Positions 33,034 through 36,223 of a stretch of 36,223 bases of DNA are shown here, piece by piece; position 1 is the stretch's first letter; every line of letters starts with the position of its first letter. The stretch is from an uncultured Lachnospiraceae bacterium (GTDB lineage Bacteria > Bacillota > Clostridia > Lachnospirales > Lachnospiraceae): positions 1-36,223 of the forward strand of contig CACZRA010000194.1 in the NCBI GenBank assembly GCA_902783395.1. Reading direction: 5' to 3'. A program made the translations under genes and the position numbers. Below the pieces are notes generated by a model. The model was not told the DNA's origin, made no database searches, and saw nothing but the letters and a program-made list of their open reading frames with translations.

Positions 33034-34938
33034 ATGAGTAAGATAATCGGAATCGATCTCGGAACAACAAATTCATGTGTGGCAGTCATGGAGGGCGGAA
33101 AGCCCACTGTCATAGCAAATGTGGAAGGAATGAGGACAACTCCCTCGGTAGTTGCGTTCACGAATAACGGTGAGAGACTTGTCGGAGAGCCTGCAAAGAG
33201 ACAGGCCGTAACAAACGCGGACAGGACCATATCATCCATCAAGCGTGATATGGGTACGGACCGCGGACGTACGATAGATGACAAGAAGTATTCACCACAG
33301 CAGATATCCGCAATGATCCTTACCAAGCTGAAGGCTGACGCGGAAAGCTATCTCGGAGAGAAGGTGACGGAGGCTGTCATAACGGTTCCGGCATACTTCA
33401 ATGATGCACAGAGGCAGGCAACAAAGGATGCCGGCAAGATCGCCGGGCTCGATGTAAAGCGTATTATAAATGAGCCCACGGCAGCGGCACTGGCATACGG
33501 TCTTGATAACGAGAAGGAACAGAAGATCCTTGTATATGATCTCGGAGGAGGCACCTTCGATGTATCCATAATCGAGATAGGCGACGGCGTCATAGAGGTT
33601 CTTGCGACCAACGGAGATACTCATCTCGGAGGAGATGATATTGATAACGTGATATCGAAATATATGGTAGATGACTTCAAGAACAAAGAAGGCATAGACC
33701 TCTCCGGTGACAAGATGGCCATGCAGCGTATAAAGGAAGCGGCGGAAAAGGCTAAGAAGGAGCTTTCCAGTGCATCCACGACAAACATTAATCTGCCGTT
33801 CATTACCGCAACCGCAGACGGACCCAAGCATTTTGACATGAATCTTACAAGGGCAAAGTTTGAAGAGCTTATCCATGATATAGTTGAAAAAACCGCCGTA
33901 CCCGTACAGAATGCCATGAGGGACGCGGGACTGAATAATTCGGATCTCGGAAAGGTGCTTCTTGTAGGTGGTTCAACGCGTATCCCCTGTGTGCAGGATA
34001 AAGTAAAGCAGCTTACGGGGCAGGAGCCTTCAAAGAGTCTCAACCCTGACGAGTGTGTGGCTATCGGTGCGTCGATACAGGGCGGAAAGCTTGCGGGTGA
34101 CGCAGGAGCGGGGGATGTGCTTCTTCTGGATGTAACTCCTCTGTCACTTTCCATCGAGACTATGGGAGGCATAGCTACGAGGCTCATCGAAAGAAATACG
34201 ACCATACCTACCAAAAAGAGCCAGGTATTTTCAACGGCGGCGGATAATCAGACCGCAGTGGATATAAATGTCCTTCAGGGTGAGAGACAGTTCGCGAAGG
34301 ATAATAAGAGCCTCGGCCAGTTCAGGCTTGACGGCATACCGCCTGCAAGAAGAGGAATGCCTCAGATAGAGGTTACATTTGATATCGATGCAAACGGTAT
34401 AGTTAATGTATCCGCGAAGGATCTCGGGACAGGTAAGGAGCAGCATATCACCATAACCGGCGGATCCAGCATGTCGGATGATGAGATAGACAGGGCTGTA
34501 AAGGATGCCCAGCAGTATGAGGCTGAGGATAAGAAGCGCAAAGAGGCCATCGATACAAAGAATGATGCCGATTCCTTTGCCTTCCAGACCGAGAATGCGA
34601 TAAATGAGGTCGGTGATAAGCTCGATGCTTCAGCAAAGAGTGAGGTAGAGGCAGATCTTAAGGCATTAAAGGATATTCTTGCAAAGCACAACGATGCATC
34701 GGAGCTCAGTGAGAGTGATGTGGATGAGATAAAGGCGGCCAAGAGCAAGCTCGAGGCATCGGCTCAGAAGGTATTCTCCGCTATGTATGAGAATATGCAG
34801 AAGGCCCAGGGCGCCGGTCCTCAGGCCGGACCCGCTCCCGATATGGGTAATATGGGCGGCGGAGCATCCGATAACGGATCTTCCTCTTCGGATGACGGAG
34901 GGCCGGATGTAGTAGATGCAGACTATCGGGAGGTATGA
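33034..34938 (+). CDS. dnaK: Chaperone protein DnaK (Hsp70)
   Basis: A 634-residue Hsp70 with ATPase motifs IGIDLGTTNSCVAVMEGG, VYDLGGGTFDVSI and LVGGSTRIP, a beta substrate-binding domain and a Gly/Ser-rich acidic tail. The ATPase domain lacks the approximately 24-residue insert near residue 80 that Gram-negative DnaK has, supporting a Firmicute. AGGAGG precedes the ATG. Confidence 0.99.
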   Translation: MSKIIGIDLGTTNSCVAVMEGGKPTVIANVEGMRTTPSVVAFTNNGERLVGEPAKRQAVTNADRTISSIKRDMGTDRGRTIDDKKYSPQQISAMILTKLKADAESYLGEKVTEAVITVPAYFNDAQRQATKDAGKIAGLDVKRIINEPTAAALAYGLDNEKEQKILVYDLGGGTFDVSIIEIGDGVIEVLATNGDTHLGGDDIDNVISKYMVDDFKNKEGIDLSGDKMAMQRIKEAAEKAKKELSSASTTNINLPFITATADGPKHFDMNLTRAKFEELIHDIVEKTAVPVQNAMRDAGLNNSDLGKVLLVGGSTRIPCVQDKVKQLTGQEPSKSLNPDECVAIGASIQGGKLAGDAGAGDVLLLDVTPLSLSIETMGGIATRLIERNTTIPTKKSQVFSTAADNQTAVDINVLQGERQFAKDNKSLGQFRLDGIPPARRGMPQIEVTFDIDANGIVNVSAKDLGTGKEQHITITGGSSMSDDEIDRAVKDAQQYEAEDKKRKEAIDTKNDADSFAFQTENAINEVGDKLDASAKSEVEADLKALKDILAKHNDASELSESDVDEIKAAKSKLEASAQKVFSAMYENMQKAQGAGPQAGPAPDMGNMGGGASDNGSSSSDDGGPDVVDADYREV

Positions 34939-34990
34939 GTTTCTTAACATTGATGCTCATGCCGGTACGGCGCGATCCCTTTGAATATTG

Positions 34991-35009
34991 TCCGCTGAAA
35001 GCGGATTTT
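34991..35009 (+). terminator. Weak terminator-like hairpin between dnaK and dnaJ
   Basis: A 5-bp stem (TCCGC, loop TGAAA, GCGGA) is followed by TTTT. The stem is short, so only partial termination is likely. Confidence 0.35.
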
Positions 35010-35037
35010 GACACATGCTTTTTCGGCATGTGTCAAA
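35007..35037 (+). other. Perfect 12-bp hairpin in the dnaK-dnaJ gap
   Basis: TTTGACACATGC (35007-35018) pairs with GCATGTGTCAAA (35026-35037) around a 7-base T-rich loop. No U-tract follows. It may be an RNA processing or stability site that lowers dnaJ output relative to dnaK; it overlaps the small hairpin just upstream, so the two structures would partly compete. Confidence 0.6.
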
Positions 35038-35082
35038 GCCTGTAGACAGTGATTCAGTGAAGAATATGGAGTAAACCCAGAC

Positions 35083-36223
35083 ATGGCAGATCAGAAAAGA
35101 GATTATTATGAGGTTCTCGGTGTCGAGAAAGGCGCCGATGAGGAAACCTTAAAAAAAGCATACAGGAAGCTGGCAAAGAAATACCATCCTGACGCCAATC
35201 CCGGAGATAAGACGGCCGAGGCAAAGTTCAAGGAGGCTTCTGAAGCATATGCTGTCCTGTCAGATCCGGATAAACGCAGAAAGTACGATCAGTTCGGTCA
35301 TGCAGCGTTTGACGGTCCCGGTGGCGGAGCAGGCGGATTCGGAGATTTCGGAGGCTTCAGTACCATGGATTTCACCGATATGTTCGGCGATATCTTCGGG
35401 GATCTCTTCGGAGGCCGGAGCAGAGCAAATCATACGGGGCCGAGAAAAGGCGCGAATCTTCGTACTGCTGTGCGCATAACCTTTGAAGAAGCGGTATTCG
35501 GCTGCGAAAAGGAGATAGAGCTGACACTCAAGGACGAATGTCCCAAGTGCAAGGGAACGGGATGCAAGCCGGGAACCGGAAAAACTACATGCGGGAAGTG
35601 CGGCGGAAAGGGACAGATCGTATTTACGCAGCAGTCGCTTTTCGGCACGGTACAGAATATCCAGACCTGTCCGGATTGTCACGGATCCGGACAGATGATA
35701 AAGGACAAATGTCCTGACTGCTACGGAACGGGATATATCGCATCAAAGAAAAAGATACAGGTCTCGATACCTGCCGGTATTGATAACGGACAGGCTGTCC
35801 GTATCAGGGATAAGGGAGAGCCGGGAAGCAACGGCGGCCCGAGAGGCGATCTGCTTGTCGAGGTCGATGTTGCAAGACATCCCATCTTCCAGAGGAGGGA
35901 TATGGATATATATTCCACAGCGCCCATATCCTATGCTCAGGCTGCTTTAGGCGGTGATGTGATGATCGATACCGTAGACGGGAAGGTCGTTTATAACGTC
36001 AAAGCCGGTACCCAGACAGACACCAGGGTAAGACTTAAGGGCAAGGGAGTCCCGTCTCTGAGAAACGCAAATAACCGGGGTGACCAGTATGTGACACTTA
36101 TCGTGCAGGTCCCTACAGGACTGAACAATCAGGCAAAGGATCTCCTGAGGCAGTTTGACTATGTCACGGGCGATTCCTTAAACTATGTTGCAAAGCATGA
36201 AAATGATGCGGCAAAAGAAAACG
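35083..36223 (+). CDS. dnaJ: Chaperone protein DnaJ (3' end outside window)
   Basis: The J domain (residues 5-70) carries the HPD motif (35-37) that stimulates DnaK ATPase; a Gly/Phe-rich linker follows, then four zinc-binding repeats CPKCKGTG, CGKCGGKG, CPDCHGSG and CPDCYGTG, and the C-terminal substrate-binding domains. The first 380 codons are in the window and the frame stays open to the last base, so only the extreme C-terminus is lost. The start is ATG 35083 with GGAG about 11 bases ahead. Confidence 0.97.
   Translation, partial: MADQKRDYYEVLGVEKGADEETLKKAYRKLAKKYHPDANPGDKTAEAKFKEASEAYAVLSDPDKRRKYDQFGHAAFDGPGGGAGGFGDFGGFSTMDFTDMFGDIFGDLFGGRSRANHTGPRKGANLRTAVRITFEEAVFGCEKEIELTLKDECPKCKGTGCKPGTGKTTCGKCGGKGQIVFTQQSLFGTVQNIQTCPDCHGSGQMIKDKCPDCYGTGYIASKKKIQVSIPAGIDNGQAVRIRDKGEPGSNGGPRGDLLVEVDVARHPIFQRRDMDIYSTAPISYAQAALGGDVMIDTVDGKVVYNVKAGTQTDTRVRLKGKGVPSLRNANNRGDQYVTLIVQVPTGLNNQAKDLLRQFDYVTGDSLNYVAKHENDAAKEN

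Noticed and set aside
1..36223. CRISPR arrays, IS elements, phage genes, tRNA or rRNA genes
   Set aside because: I looked for spaced direct repeats, transposase or integrase motifs and RNA gene signatures and saw none.

Overview
The window looks like chromosome of a strictly anaerobic Firmicute, most likely a Lachnospiraceae member of the Butyrivibrio/Pseudobutyrivibrio kind. The grounds are the Gram-positive type DnaK without the long ATPase-domain insert, a hrcA-grpE-dnaK-dnaJ operon behind a perfect CIRCE operator, the hprK-ROK kinase-murB-rapZ-whiA-HPr cluster, an Ala/Lys-rich histone-like protein with a short C-terminal domain typical of this family, InlB-repeat surface proteins, and an Ech-type energy-conserving hydrogenase of the sort reported from rumen butyrivibrios. 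The genus call is inference. I see no rRNA, tRNA, IS element, phage gene or CRISPR array.

Layout. Positions 1-645 hold the 3' end of an L-fucose isomerase-type gene and a strong terminator. uvrC (723-2576) and a coupled YdcF-like membrane protein follow. Then comes an accessory block (about 3.6-11.05 kb): a minus-strand gene fusing an anti-sigma-antagonist (STAS) domain to a one-module NRPS (adenylation, carrier, condensation); a divergent 1004-residue surface protein with InlB-type repeats and a C-terminal membrane anchor; and two small proteins with double-glycine (bacteriocin/RiPP-type) leaders separated by a long RNA hairpin. From 11.1 to 15.9 kb lies a sugar-signalling and wall cluster: hprK, ROK glucokinase, murB, rapZ, an unusually short whiA, and an HPr-like protein with Asp at position 15 and Ser at position 46. 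Class II fructose-bisphosphate aldolase, a cyclophilin, a histone-like protein and a GT-C type membrane glycosyltransferase follow.

Positions 20.4-31.15 kb form one long energy operon: echABCDEF, then hypF, hypC, hypD, a SAM-dependent methyltransferase and hypE. Together these encode a ferredoxin-linked, ion-pumping [NiFe] hydrogenase and most of the machinery for its Fe(CN)2CO cofactor; hypA, hypB and a maturation protease are not in the window. The large subunit already ends at its C-terminal nickel-ligand motif, so no protease should be needed. The window closes with the heat-shock operon hrcA-grpE-dnaK-dnaJ, dnaJ running off the end.

The strongest leads for something new are the STAS-NRPS fusion and its neighbourhood, the His-less HPr (Crh-like) protein next to hprK, and the clean internal deletion that removes the first half of WhiA.
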